Origin: Martelella lutilitoris
GTDB taxonomy: Bacteria; Pseudomonadota; Alphaproteobacteria; Rhizobiales; Rhizobiaceae
Direction: 5' to 3'
Assembly: GCF_005924265.1 (NCBI RefSeq)
Contig: NZ_VCLB01000002.1
Coordinates: forward strand, 186,001 to 250,000
DNA length: 64,000 nt
Shown here in pieces: positions 18,199 through 26,357 of this stretch (positions are counted from its first letter, which is position 1; the number at the start of each line of letters is the position of its first letter). The notes under the pieces are model-generated. The model was not told the DNA's origin and did not search any database. It saw nothing but the letters and a program-made list of their open reading frames with translations. A program made the position numbers and the translations under genes.

Positions 18199-18506
18199 AA
18201 TGATAGTGTTCTATTATTTAATGAGCTAATTGATAGCAAGCTACATAATATTTGATGAAACTAAAATCAAGGCCTTTTCAGAAGCCTCTTTGCGGCCCCG
18301 CCCAGCAGCGGCTGCGATCAAAAGGGCGCCTTTGTCTCCATGCTCAGAGGCCGATTTGTGCGCTGCGGAAATAACAGGCGCAAATCGGCAAAAGATTGAA
18401 AATGATTTTCTAGCCAGGTTGTGTTCAGGCGAATGGCTTTCTTGGATTGGGTGATCAACTTTTCTAGATTTCGCCACAGTTCGAAACACGAAAGAATGGT
18501 TTCCCA
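18199..18506. promoter_or_regulatory. Divergent control region of marR-emrBA and the sulfate-binding gene
   Basis: The AT-rich left part (18200-18260) contains GCTAATTGATAGC and neighbouring TAGC/GCTA half-sites close to the marR start, a plausible MarR operator. The right part leads to the sulfate-binding protein gene. No open frame of note. Promoter hexamers are not clear enough to name. Confidence 0.35.
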
Positions 18507-19514
18507 ATGAGAAAAACACTCTTCGCCGCGCTTGGCGCCGCTCTCCTCCTGACCGCCGGTGCGCCCGCAAAGGCCGAGGAACAGGTGGAAATCCTGAACG
18601 TGTCCTATGATATCGCGCGTGAGCTTTACGCCACGATCAACCCGGCTTTCGCCGAGTACTGGAAAAACGAGAGCGGACAGGATGTGACCATCAAGCAGTC
18701 CCACGCCGGCTCCTCCAAACAGGCGCGCGCCATTCTGCAGGGGCTGAAGGCCGATCTGGTGACCTTCAACCAGGTGCTCGACGTGCAGATCCTCGCCGAC
18801 AATGGTTTTGTCGCCGAGGACTGGCAGCAGGCCCTGCCGAACAATGCATCGCCCTATTACTCGCTGCCGGCCTTCCTGGTGCGCGAGGGCAATCCGAAGG
18901 ATATCAAGGACTGGGACGATCTCGCCCGTGACGATGTCCAGCTCGTCTTCCCCAACCCGAAGACGTCGGGCAACGCCCGCTACACCTATCTGGCGGCCTA
19001 TGCCTATGCACTTGAGAAGTTCGGCGGCGATGATGCCAAGGCGCGCGAATTTGTCGGCAAGGTTCTCGGCAATGTCGCCGTCTTCGATACCGGCGGCCGC
19101 GGCGCGACGACGACTTTCGTCGAGCGTGGCATCGGCGATGTTCTGATCACCTTCGAGGCCGAAGTCGAAAACATTCGGGCCCAGTACGGCGAAGATGAAT
19201 ACCAGCGCGTCGTCCCGTCGATCTCGCTGCTGGCCGAATTCCCGGTCGCGGTCGTCGAGAAGGTCGCCGAAGAGCGCGGCACGCTGGACGTTTCCACCGC
19301 CTATCTCGAATTCCTCTATACCAAGGAAGGTCAGGAGATTGTCGCTTCGTTCAACAACCGCGTCCACAATCCGGAAGTGAAGGCCGAATATGCCGACAAG
19401 TTCCCGGAGGTGAAGCTGGTGACGGTCGAAGAGGTGTTCGGCGGCTGGGAAGCGGCCAACGAAACCCATTTCAGCGACGGTGGCGTGCTGGACCAGATCC
19501 AGGCAGCGCGGTAA
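18507..19514 (+). CDS. sbp: Sulfate ABC transporter periplasmic binding protein
   Basis: A 335-residue sulfate/thiosulfate-binding protein. The signal peptide is about residues 1-23 (APAKAEE). Family signatures present are VSYDIARELYATINPAF near residue 33, QSHAGSSKQARAI and GLKADLVTFNQ; FPNPKTSGNARYTYLAAY is the conserved sulfate-contact segment. It delivers sulfate to the CysTW-CysA complex encoded downstream. A good intrinsic terminator 17 bases after the stop and a 0.33 kb gap suggest that binding protein and membrane parts are expressed at different levels. Confidence 0.93.
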   Translation: MRKTLFAALGAALLLTAGAPAKAEEQVEILNVSYDIARELYATINPAFAEYWKNESGQDVTIKQSHAGSSKQARAILQGLKADLVTFNQVLDVQILADNGFVAEDWQQALPNNASPYYSLPAFLVREGNPKDIKDWDDLARDDVQLVFPNPKTSGNARYTYLAAYAYALEKFGGDDAKAREFVGKVLGNVAVFDTGGRGATTTFVERGIGDVLITFEAEVENIRAQYGEDEYQRVVPSISLLAEFPVAVVEKVAEERGTLDVSTAYLEFLYTKEGQEIVASFNNRVHNPEVKAEYADKFPEVKLVTVEEVFGGWEAANETHFSDGGVLDQIQAAR

Positions 19515-19530
19515 ATCGAACTTTGTGAGG

Positions 19531-19567
19531 AGCGCCGTCTGATACACTTGCAGGGCGGCGCTTTTTT
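19531..19567 (+). terminator. Intrinsic terminator after sbp
   Basis: AGCGCCG (19531-19537) pairs with CGGCGCT (19556-19562) across an 18-base loop and runs into a T6 tract. It would end or attenuate the sbp transcript before cysT. Confidence 0.7.
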
Positions 19568-19610
19568 CTCGGGTTCAGTGGCATTTCGCACTCCGCTTCC
19601 GAAACGCGTC

Positions 19611-19681
19611 ACCCTCGGGCTTGACCCGAGGGTCCTGGCGAGGCTTTCCGAGCGGCCTGGATGCTCGGGTCAAGCCCGAGC
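19611..19681. repeat. RIME-like pair of inverted palindromes
   Basis: Two palindromes, 19611-19633 (arms ACCCTCGGG/CCCGAGGGT) and 19663-19681 (GCTCGGG/CCCGAGC). Their 17-base cores, CTCGGGCTTGACCCGAG and CTCGGGTCAAGCCCGAG, are exact reverse complements of each other. The layout and core match Rhizobium-specific intergenic mosaic elements (RIME), short non-coding repeats dispersed in Rhizobiales. It lies in the sbp-cysT gap and could fold into a strong mRNA structure. Confidence 0.7.
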
Positions 19682-19848
19682 AAGACACGTCGATAGGTAC
19701 GGGATCTGTCGAAAAGCTGATTGTCGGATGGCGGCTGATCTGCTCTACCGTCTTTGTCGCAAAGCCTTTCTCCTGACCTGTCAACAAATCCCGCGCACCG
19801 TCACACAGTCATTGCTAGAACCCTCGGCATCACCTTGCAAAGGCCATC

Positions 19849-20706
19849 ATGACTCTCATCATGCCGACAGAGAACAGACGCGCGAACCGCAGCGTCATGC
19901 CCGGCTTCGGGCTGACGCTTGGCGTTACGCTGCTGTTTACCTGCCTGATCATCCTCTTGCCGCTGAGCGCCTTGTTCTTTCAACTGGGTCAGCTTGGGTT
20001 TGGCGATTACTGGCGCATCATCTCGTCGGATCGCACGCTCGCGGCCTTCCGGGTGACGATTTCGGCCGCGCTGATGGCGACAGTGTTTAATGCCTGCTTC
20101 GGTCTGTTGCTCGCCTGGGTGATCGTGCGCTACAAGTTTCCCGGCAAGCGCCTCCTGGATGCCCTGATAGACCTGCCCTTCGCACTGCCGACGGCCGTTG
20201 CCGGTATCGCGCTGGTCGCCCTTTACGACCGCAATGGCTGGATGGGTATGCTGCTGGCGGAGATGAACATCAAGGTCGCCTATACCTGGTGGGGGATCGC
20301 GATCGCCATGACGTTTACCTCCGTGCCCTTCGGGGTCAGAACCGTGCAGCCGGTGATGGAGAGCCTCCGAACGGATCTCGAAGAGGCCGCGCAGACGCTG
20401 GGCGCAAGCGATATCCAGGTATTCCGCCACATCATCTTTCCGCAGCTCTGGCCAAGCTTCATTATGGGCGCGTCCCTTGCCTTCGCCCGTTCGCTCGGCG
20501 AATTCGGCGCTGTCATCTTCATTGCCGGCAACATGCCCTACAAGACCGAGATCGCTTCGTTGCTGATCATGATCCGCCTCGATGAATATGATTTTCCCGC
20601 CGCAAGCGCGATTGCCGGAACGCTGCTGTTGCTGGCGCTGGTGGTGTTGATTGCGGCCAATATCGCGACCGGTCGCGCCGGACGCCACCTGAAGAGGGGA
20701 GGCTGA
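19849..20706 (+). CDS. cysT: Sulfate ABC transporter permease CysT
   Basis: A 285-residue permease with six helices and the EAA loop DLEEAAQTLGASDIQVFRHI followed by FPQLWPS. SLGEFGAVIFIAGNMPYKTE is the CysT-specific segment after the loop. It forms the sulfate channel with CysW. The listed ATG at 19849 has a nearby alternative at 19861. Its stop is three bases before the cysW start. Confidence 0.92.
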   Translation: MTLIMPTENRRANRSVMPGFGLTLGVTLLFTCLIILLPLSALFFQLGQLGFGDYWRIISSDRTLAAFRVTISAALMATVFNACFGLLLAWVIVRYKFPGKRLLDALIDLPFALPTAVAGIALVALYDRNGWMGMLLAEMNIKVAYTWWGIAIAMTFTSVPFGVRTVQPVMESLRTDLEEAAQTLGASDIQVFRHIIFPQLWPSFIMGASLAFARSLGEFGAVIFIAGNMPYKTEIASLLIMIRLDEYDFPAASAIAGTLLLLALVVLIAANIATGRAGRHLKRGG

Positions 20707-20709
20707 GCA

Positions 20710-21558
20710 ATGGCGACTGAGACCATGCACCCGCAAGTACGCGCCCTGATGCGCCGCCGACGTGCCCGGCGTTTCGTGCTCGTTATCATTGCCGTGGCCT
20801 TCGCAGCTCTGGTGATGGGCATGCCGAGCCTTGCGATCTTCGTGCGTGCCTTTTCCGAAGGGATCGGCGCTTATGTGGCAAGCATCAACGAGCCGGAAAC
20901 GCTGCATGCGATCACGCTGACGGTGATCACGGCGCTGATCGCGCTGCCGGTCAACATCGTGTTTGGCATTTGCGCGGCCTGGGCGGTCACGCGGTTCCGT
21001 TTTCCGGGCCGCCGCGCGCTCGTCACCATTATCGAACTGCCGTTCTCGATCTCGCCGATCGTTGCCGGTCTCTGCTACCTGCTCGTCTATGGATCCACCG
21101 GCCTTGTCGGCGGCTTCCTCGACCAGTGGAACATCCAGCTGATGTTCAACCTGACGGGGATTGTGCTGGTCTCGCTGTTCGTGACCTGCCCCTTCGTCGC
21201 TCGCGAACTGATCCCGCTGATGGAAATTGCCGGCCGCGATCAGGAAGAGGCCGCACTGACGCTCGGCGCCAATGGCTGGCAGACTTTCTTTTACGTCACG
21301 CTGCCGAACATCCGCTGGGCACTGCTCTATGGCGCGATCCTCGCCAATGCCCGCGTCATCGGCGAATTCGGCGCCGTCAGCGTCGTTTCCGGCAATATTC
21401 GCGGGGAAACCATGACGCTGCCGCTGCAGGTCCAGCTTCTCTATGATGATTACAACGTGACCGGCGCCTTCGCCGCAGCCACCATCCTTGCCGCGATCGC
21501 CGTCCTCACCCTGATCCTGCGATCGGTAATCGAGGCGCGGCATCCGAATGTGCACTGA
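20710..21558 (+). CDS. cysW: Sulfate ABC transporter permease CysW
   Basis: A 282-residue permease. After an Arg-rich cytosolic start, six helices are visible; the EAA loop is DQEEAALTLGANGWQTFFYV and the conserved RVIGEFGAVSVVSGNIRGET follows, characteristic of CysW. It begins three bases after cysT and is followed 20 bases later by the ATPase. It is the second half of the sulfate channel. Confidence 0.93.
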   Translation: MATETMHPQVRALMRRRRARRFVLVIIAVAFAALVMGMPSLAIFVRAFSEGIGAYVASINEPETLHAITLTVITALIALPVNIVFGICAAWAVTRFRFPGRRALVTIIELPFSISPIVAGLCYLLVYGSTGLVGGFLDQWNIQLMFNLTGIVLVSLFVTCPFVARELIPLMEIAGRDQEEAALTLGANGWQTFFYVTLPNIRWALLYGAILANARVIGEFGAVSVVSGNIRGETMTLPLQVQLLYDDYNVTGAFAAATILAAIAVLTLILRSVIEARHPNVH

Positions 21559-21578
21559 GTTCAACCGGGAGACCGATC

Positions 21579-22331
21579 ATGGGTCTTGAGATCGAAAATG
21601 TATCGAAATCCTATGGCAGCAACCTGGTGCTGGATGCCGTCAATCTGGATGTGGCGCCGGGCGAGTTTGTCGCGCTCCTGGGCCCGTCCGGCTCCGGCAA
21701 GACCACGCTTTTGCGGATCATCGCCGGCTTGCAGTTTGCCGACAGCGGCAGGCTGTTGATGGAGGGCGAGGACATTACCGGGCTGGAGGCGCGACTGCGC
21801 CGCTTCGGCATGGTTTTCCAGAGCTACGCGTTGTTCGAGCATATGAGCGTTGCCGACAACACGGCCTTCGGGCTGAAGATGCGCCCGCGCGGGCGTCGCC
21901 CATCGCGCTCCGAGATCGGCGAACGGGTGAAAACCCTGCTCGACATGGCCGAGATCGGCCATCTGGCGGACCGCTATCCCTCGCAGCTTTCCGGCGGTCA
22001 GCGCCAGCGTGTGGCCCTTGCCCGTGCGCTCGCCATCGAACCGCGCCTTCTGCTGCTGGACGAGCCGTTCTCCGCGCTCGACACGAAAATCCGGAAAGGC
22101 TTGCGCACCGCGCTGCGCGACCTGCAGAAACGGGTCGGCATTTCCGCCATTCTGGTCACCCACGACCAGGAAGAGGCCTTCGAGATCGCCGACCGCATCG
22201 CCGTCATGTCGGAGGGTCGAATCGAACAGTTTGGCACGGCTGAGGAGCTTGTGCGCTCGCCGGCAAGCCCCTTCGTCTCGGAGTTTCTGGAAGGCATGGC
22301 GAATTACGAAAACCAGGGCGCCGGCATCTGA
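21579..22331 (+). CDS. cysA: Sulfate ABC transporter ATPase CysA (short form)
   Basis: A 250-residue nucleotide-binding subunit. Walker A GPSGSGKTT is at about 36-44, signature LSGGQRQRVALARAL near 138, Walker B LLLLDEPFSALD near 157 and THDQEEAFEIADRIAVM near 192. Most CysA proteins are about 340 residues with a C-terminal regulatory (TOBE) extension; this one ends soon after the nucleotide-binding domain, and the 18 bases before the convergent ubiD leave no room for more. The function should remain, but any C-terminal regulation is absent. Confidence 0.87.
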   Translation: MGLEIENVSKSYGSNLVLDAVNLDVAPGEFVALLGPSGSGKTTLLRIIAGLQFADSGRLLMEGEDITGLEARLRRFGMVFQSYALFEHMSVADNTAFGLKMRPRGRRPSRSEIGERVKTLLDMAEIGHLADRYPSQLSGGQRQRVALARALAIEPRLLLLDEPFSALDTKIRKGLRTALRDLQKRVGISAILVTHDQEEAFEIADRIAVMSEGRIEQFGTAEELVRSPASPFVSEFLEGMANYENQGAGI

Positions 22332-22349
22332 CCGGCCTTCGGGCTCCTC

Positions 22350-23843
22350 TCAGAGCCCCAGTTCATGCCACATCCGGTCGACGCTGTCCTTGACCGGTTC
22401 CGACATCGCCAGCACTGCGCCCCATTCGCGTTCCGTTTCCGGGCCGATCTTGTTGGTCGCGTCAAGGCCGAGCTTGCCGCCGAGCCCAGGTTTCGGCGAG
22501 GCAAAGTCGAGATAGTCGACCGGCGTGCGCTCAAGGATGAGCGTGTCGCGCGAGGCATCGAAACGCGTCGCAAGCGCCCACATCACATCGTCCCAGCGTC
22601 TGACATCGATATCGGGATCGACGATGATGATCAGCTTGGTCATGTTGAACTGCGACAGCATCGACCAGAGCCCCATCATCACCCGGCGCGCCTGTCCGGG
22701 ATAGCGCTTATCGATCGAAGCGACGATGGCGCGGTAGGAGCAGGCCTCCGGCGGCAGGTAGATGTCTGTGATCTCGGGAAATTGCTGTTTCACCAGCGGA
22801 ATGAACAGCTCCGTCATCGCCTCGCCCAAAACGGAGGGTTCGTCCGGCGGGCGTCCGGTATAGGTCGACAGATAGACCGGTTTCCTGCGCATGGTGATCG
22901 CCGTGATCGTGACCACCGGGAAGCGCTCGACGGCGTTGAAATAGCCTGTGTGGTCGCCGTAGGGGCCTTCATCGGCTTCCTCGGTCACTGAGACCGTGCC
23001 CTCCAGCACGATTTCCGCATTGGCGGGCACGGAAAGCGGCTGGGTGAGGGCAGGGGCGATGCGCGTCTTGCGGCCTCTGAGCACGCCGGCGAAATCAAGT
23101 TCGCTCATATCCTCCGGCAGCGGCATCACGGCCGACAGGATCGTGGCCGGATCGGATCCGATGGCGATGGCCACCGGCATGTCCTTGCCAGCCTTTTTCC
23201 ACGAACGGAAATGTTTTGCGCCGCCGCGCTGCTCGAGCCAGCGCATGATCAGCCGGTTCTTTCCGAGCACCTGCATGCGGTAGACGCCGACATTGGCGGG
23301 GCCGGAGCCCCCGCAATCACGGGTGATCACCAGCGGCCAGGTGACAAGCGGGGCCGGCTCGCCCGGCCAGCACCACTGGATCGGCAGGCGGCCAAGATCG
23401 ATATCCTCGCCGCGCCAGACGATCTCCTGGCAGGGGGGGCGGTTTTCTTCCTTCACGCCAAGCGAAAGCGCCGAGCGCAGAAGCGGAAGGCTTCCCATTG
23501 CATCCTTCAGGCTTGCCGGAGGATGGGGGGACTTCAGCTCGCTCAGGAGCGTGGCCAGTTCGCCGATTCCGCCTTCCGCCAGGCCGAAACCCCATTCGAT
23601 CCGCTCGCGCGTTCCGAAGAGGTTGGCGACGAGCGGGATCGCGCTGATTCTTCCGCTATCATCTACCGGCTTTTCAAACATCAGCGCCGGGCCGCCCTTC
23701 GCGAGCACCCGCCTGTGGATCTCCGTGATCTCGTGTTTCAGCGCGACCGGTCTTGAAATCCGCTTCAGCCGGCCACGGCGTTCGAGCGTTTCAAGGAAGT
23801 CCTGGAGCCCGTCATAACGGTGCGGCGGCATGTCTTTTTTCAT
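22350..23843 (-). CDS. ubiD: UbiD-family prenylated-FMN decarboxylase
   Basis: A 497-residue UbiD-type decarboxylase, which removes the carboxyl group of 3-polyprenyl-4-hydroxybenzoate in ubiquinone synthesis using prenylated FMN and Mn2+/K+. Visible signatures include DEGPYGDHTGYF near the middle and the PPDEPSVLGEAMTELFIP segment. Length is that of E. coli UbiD (497). It is divergent from ubiTUV, the O2-independent hydroxylation genes, across 109 bases. Not every UbiD homologue acts on ubiquinone precursors, but the neighbourhood supports it here. No UbiX (prFMN synthase) gene is in the window. Confidence 0.92.
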   Translation of the reverse strand: MKKDMPPHRYDGLQDFLETLERRGRLKRISRPVALKHEITEIHRRVLAKGGPALMFEKPVDDSGRISAIPLVANLFGTRERIEWGFGLAEGGIGELATLLSELKSPHPPASLKDAMGSLPLLRSALSLGVKEENRPPCQEIVWRGEDIDLGRLPIQWCWPGEPAPLVTWPLVITRDCGGSGPANVGVYRMQVLGKNRLIMRWLEQRGGAKHFRSWKKAGKDMPVAIAIGSDPATILSAVMPLPEDMSELDFAGVLRGRKTRIAPALTQPLSVPANAEIVLEGTVSVTEEADEGPYGDHTGYFNAVERFPVVTITAITMRRKPVYLSTYTGRPPDEPSVLGEAMTELFIPLVKQQFPEITDIYLPPEACSYRAIVASIDKRYPGQARRVMMGLWSMLSQFNMTKLIIIVDPDIDVRRWDDVMWALATRFDASRDTLILERTPVDYLDFASPKPGLGGKLGLDATNKIGPETEREWGAVLAMSEPVKDSVDRMWHELGL

Positions 23844-23876
23844 GTTGTTTCATTGACGTTCGCAAAAGCTCGGGTC

Positions 23877-23917
23877 TTTGCGCTAGCTCAAATCGGAGCG
23901 CTCCTACTGCCGATAGT
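23877..23917 (+). promoter_or_regulatory. FNR/FixK-like anaerobox and -10 upstream of ubiTUV
   Basis: TTTGCGCTAGCTCAAA (23877-23892) matches the FNR/FixK pattern TTGA-N6-TCAA with one mismatch (TTGC-GCTAGC-TCAA). A -10 candidate GATAGT lies at 23912-23917, which would put the start of transcription near 23924 and the box centre about 40 bases upstream, the usual class II activation distance. There is no clear -35, as expected for an activator-dependent promoter. Confidence 0.55.
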
Positions 23918-23952
23918 TTGCAGCCATCACGGCTTAACAAAAGGCAGAACTG

Positions 23953-24459
23953 ATGAGACTTCCGCCAGCACTCGCGATACCCTTTGATCTTGTGCCGGTT
24001 CCGATTGCCGAGCGCACCGCCAACATGCTGCTGCAGCGGCTGGTCCGCCGCCACCCCGGCCTGTTTGAACGGCTGGGCGAACATAAGGCCAAACGCTACT
24101 CATTTCGCCCGATCGACCTGCCTTTCGTCTTTGTCGTTTCTCCGGCTGACGAAGAGGTAACCGTGCTGCGCGGCGATGCTCCAGATGGTGCCGATGCGTC
24201 CGTCGAAGGGCCGTTCTTCATGCTGCTGGCGTTGATGGAAGGCCGGCTGGACGGCGATGCGCTGTTCTTCTCGCGCGATCTGGCGATCTCGGGCGACATG
24301 GAAGCCATGCTGGCGCTGAGAAACGCGCTTGACGATTGCGACATCGACCTGCCGAGCGATCTTTCGACGCTCGCGGGTCCCTTCGCTCCGGTCATTGCCC
24401 GTACGGCGGCGCGTATTCGCGGCAAAGTTCTGTTCGAGGAGCCGCGTTCATGGAGCTGA
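23953..24459 (+). CDS. ubiT: UbiT, SCP2-domain accessory factor of O2-independent ubiquinone synthesis
   Basis: A 168-residue protein with a C-terminal SCP2 (sterol carrier) lipid-binding domain; the GPFFMLLALMEGRLDGDALF segment and FSRDLAISGDMEAMLALRNA are typical of UbiT (YhbT). In E. coli UbiT is needed, with UbiU and UbiV, for hydroxylation of the quinone ring without oxygen and is thought to bind the lipid intermediates. It overlaps the ubiU start by 10 bases. The order T-U-V and the divergent ubiD support the assignment. Confidence 0.87.
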   Translation: MRLPPALAIPFDLVPVPIAERTANMLLQRLVRRHPGLFERLGEHKAKRYSFRPIDLPFVFVVSPADEEVTVLRGDAPDGADASVEGPFFMLLALMEGRLDGDALFFSRDLAISGDMEAMLALRNALDDCDIDLPSDLSTLAGPFAPVIARTAARIRGKVLFEEPRSWS

Positions 24460-25427
24460 TCTGCCCCGCCGGCACCCCCTCCGCCTTTCGCGCCGCCGTC
24501 GATGCCGGCGCGGACGCCGTCTATTGCGGCTTTCGCGATGAGACCAATGCCCGCAATTTTCCGGGCCTGAATTTTTCACGTGAGGAGCTTGGCGAGGCGA
24601 TCGCCTATGCCCACCGGCACGGCGCCAAGGTGCTGGTCGCGCTCAACACCTTCATGCGCGCCGGAGCGGAAGAGATTTGGTACGAAGGCGCACGGGATGC
24701 TTCAAGGCTCGGCGCCGACGCCCTGATCCTGGCCGATATGGGGCTTATGGCCTATGTGGCGGAAAACCTGCCGGAGCAGCGTCTTCATGTCTCGGTTCAG
24801 GCCTCCGCCTCCAATGCGGATGCGATCAGCTTTCTGGTCGATGCCTTCGGCGCTAAACGCGTCGTCCTGCCGCGCACGCTGACGATTGCCGACATCGCCA
24901 GGATTTCCAAGGCCGTGAAATGCGAGATCGAGGTCTTCGTGTTCGGCGGGCTTTGCGTGATGGCCGAGGGGCGCTGCGCGCTGTCTTCCTACGCCACCGG
25001 CAAGTCGCCGAACATGAACGGCGTCTGTTCGCCTGCAAGCCATGTGCGCTACCGCCGCGAAGGCAATGAGATGGTTTCCGAGCTTGGCGGCTACACGATC
25101 AATCGCTTTGGCCAGGGCGAGCCCGCCGGTTATCCCACGCTCTGCAAGGGTCGCTTCGATATCGGCGAGGCCTGCGGCTATGCCTTCGAAGACCCGGTTT
25201 CGCTCGATGTGATGAGCGAGATCGACGCATTGCGCGCTGCGGGCGTTTCTGCGCTCAAGATCGAGGGTCGCCAGCGCGGCAAGGCTTATGTGGCCGAGGT
25301 CGTCTCAACGCTTAAGGCCGCGCTTGATGCCGAGCCGGAACGCCGGGCGGCGCTGCTCGCCGGGTTGCGCGGCCTGTCTGAAGGCCAGAAAACGACGTCT
25401 GGCGCCTATGAAAAGAAGTGGCGATAA
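24450..25427 (+). CDS. ubiU: UbiU, [4Fe-4S] U32-family O2-independent ubiquinone hydroxylase subunit
   Basis: A 325-residue peptidase-U32-family protein. The N-terminus MELICPAGTPSAFRAAVDAG is diagnostic. Four cysteines at 169, 176, 193 and 232 fall at the positions known for the [4Fe-4S] ligands of E. coli UbiU (C169, C176, C193, C232). UbiU forms a heterodimer with UbiV that hydroxylates ubiquinone precursors with prephenate as oxygen donor, independent of O2. ATG 24450 is chosen because it gives the family N-terminus; a longer reading from 24336 runs through ubiT. A GGAGG follows for ubiV. Confidence 0.94.
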   Translation: MELICPAGTPSAFRAAVDAGADAVYCGFRDETNARNFPGLNFSREELGEAIAYAHRHGAKVLVALNTFMRAGAEEIWYEGARDASRLGADALILADMGLMAYVAENLPEQRLHVSVQASASNADAISFLVDAFGAKRVVLPRTLTIADIARISKAVKCEIEVFVFGGLCVMAEGRCALSSYATGKSPNMNGVCSPASHVRYRREGNEMVSELGGYTINRFGQGEPAGYPTLCKGRFDIGEACGYAFEDPVSLDVMSEIDALRAAGVSALKIEGRQRGKAYVAEVVSTLKAALDAEPERRAALLAGLRGLSEGQKTTSGAYEKKWR

Positions 25428-25439
25428 GGAGGAGATCGC

Positions 25440-26351
25440 ATGACCAGCACGCAACTCACGCTCGGCCCGGTCTATTATCTCTGGGACGGACCGAAATGGC
25501 GCGACTTCTATTTCCGCATCGCCGACGAAGCGCCGGTTTCGCGCGTCATTGTCGGCGAGACGGTCTGTTCCAAGCGGCAGCATTTCATCGACCCGCATAT
25601 GGATGAAGTGATCGAACGGCTGGAGGCCGCCGGCAAGGAAGTGGTGATTTCCACCTATGCGCTGGTCACGCTGATGCGCGAGACCAAGACATTGCGGGCC
25701 ATTGCCGAGGGAAACGACCGGCTGATCGAGGTCAACGATCTCTCCGCCTTCATGTATCTCGACAGCAGGCCGCATACGGTCGGCCCGCTCGTCAATGTCT
25801 ATAACGCAGCAACAGCAAGGCTCTTGAAGACGCGGGGCGCGACCGCGCTCTGCCTTCCGCCCGAGCTGCCAATGGATTCGATTGCAGCAATTGCCGGAGA
25901 CGAACCGGGCGTCGAGCTTGAGGTCTTTGCCTTTGGCCGGGTGCCGCTGGCAATCTCGGCGCGCTGCGCCCATGCGCGCTCGAAGGGCAAGATCAAGGAT
26001 AATTGCCTGTTCGTCTGCGGTGAAGAGCCGGACGGGCTTGAGGTGCGCACGCTTGATCGCCAGCCGTTCCTGAGCCTCAACGGGGTTCAGACCATGTCGC
26101 ACACCTGCCAGTCGCTCATCGGCGAACTGGACGAATTGAGGCGCGCGGGCATCAATCGCTTCCGCCTGTCGCCGCAGGATTGCGACATGGTGGCGGTAGC
26201 AGAGGTTTATCGCGATGTGCTTGAAGGTCGGCTCGACGCGCAGACTGGCAAGGCGCGGCTGAATGCGATCTATCCCGATGTTCCTCTGTCGAACGGCTTT
26301 CTCTATGGCAAGGAAGGTTCGGCCCTCGTCGCCTACTCCGCCGATGCGTGA
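25440..26351 (+). CDS. ubiV: UbiV, [4Fe-4S] U32-family O2-independent ubiquinone hydroxylase subunit
   Basis: A 303-residue U32-family partner of UbiU. Starts MTSTQLTLGPVYYLWDGPKW. Cysteines 43, 176, 189 and 193 have the same spacing as the cluster ligands of E. coli UbiV (C39, C180, C193, C197: intervals 13 and 4 for the last three). With UbiU it hydroxylates the ubiquinone ring under low oxygen. It begins 12 bases after ubiU behind AAGGAGGAG and ends the operon, facing the NicO gene. Confidence 0.94.
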   Translation: MTSTQLTLGPVYYLWDGPKWRDFYFRIADEAPVSRVIVGETVCSKRQHFIDPHMDEVIERLEAAGKEVVISTYALVTLMRETKTLRAIAEGNDRLIEVNDLSAFMYLDSRPHTVGPLVNVYNAATARLLKTRGATALCLPPELPMDSIAAIAGDEPGVELEVFAFGRVPLAISARCAHARSKGKIKDNCLFVCGEEPDGLEVRTLDRQPFLSLNGVQTMSHTCQSLIGELDELRRAGINRFRLSPQDCDMVAVAEVYRDVLEGRLDAQTGKARLNAIYPDVPLSNGFLYGKEGSALVAYSADA

Positions 26352-26357
26352 ACGGGA

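Noticed and set aside
19801-21564. 587-codon minus-strand open frame
   Set aside because: Lies opposite cysT and cysW; His/Asp/Arg-rich shadow composition without domains.
23850-23870. TTGACGTTCGCAA as an FNR box
   Set aside because: Second half-site does not match; the site at 23877-23892 is better in sequence and position.
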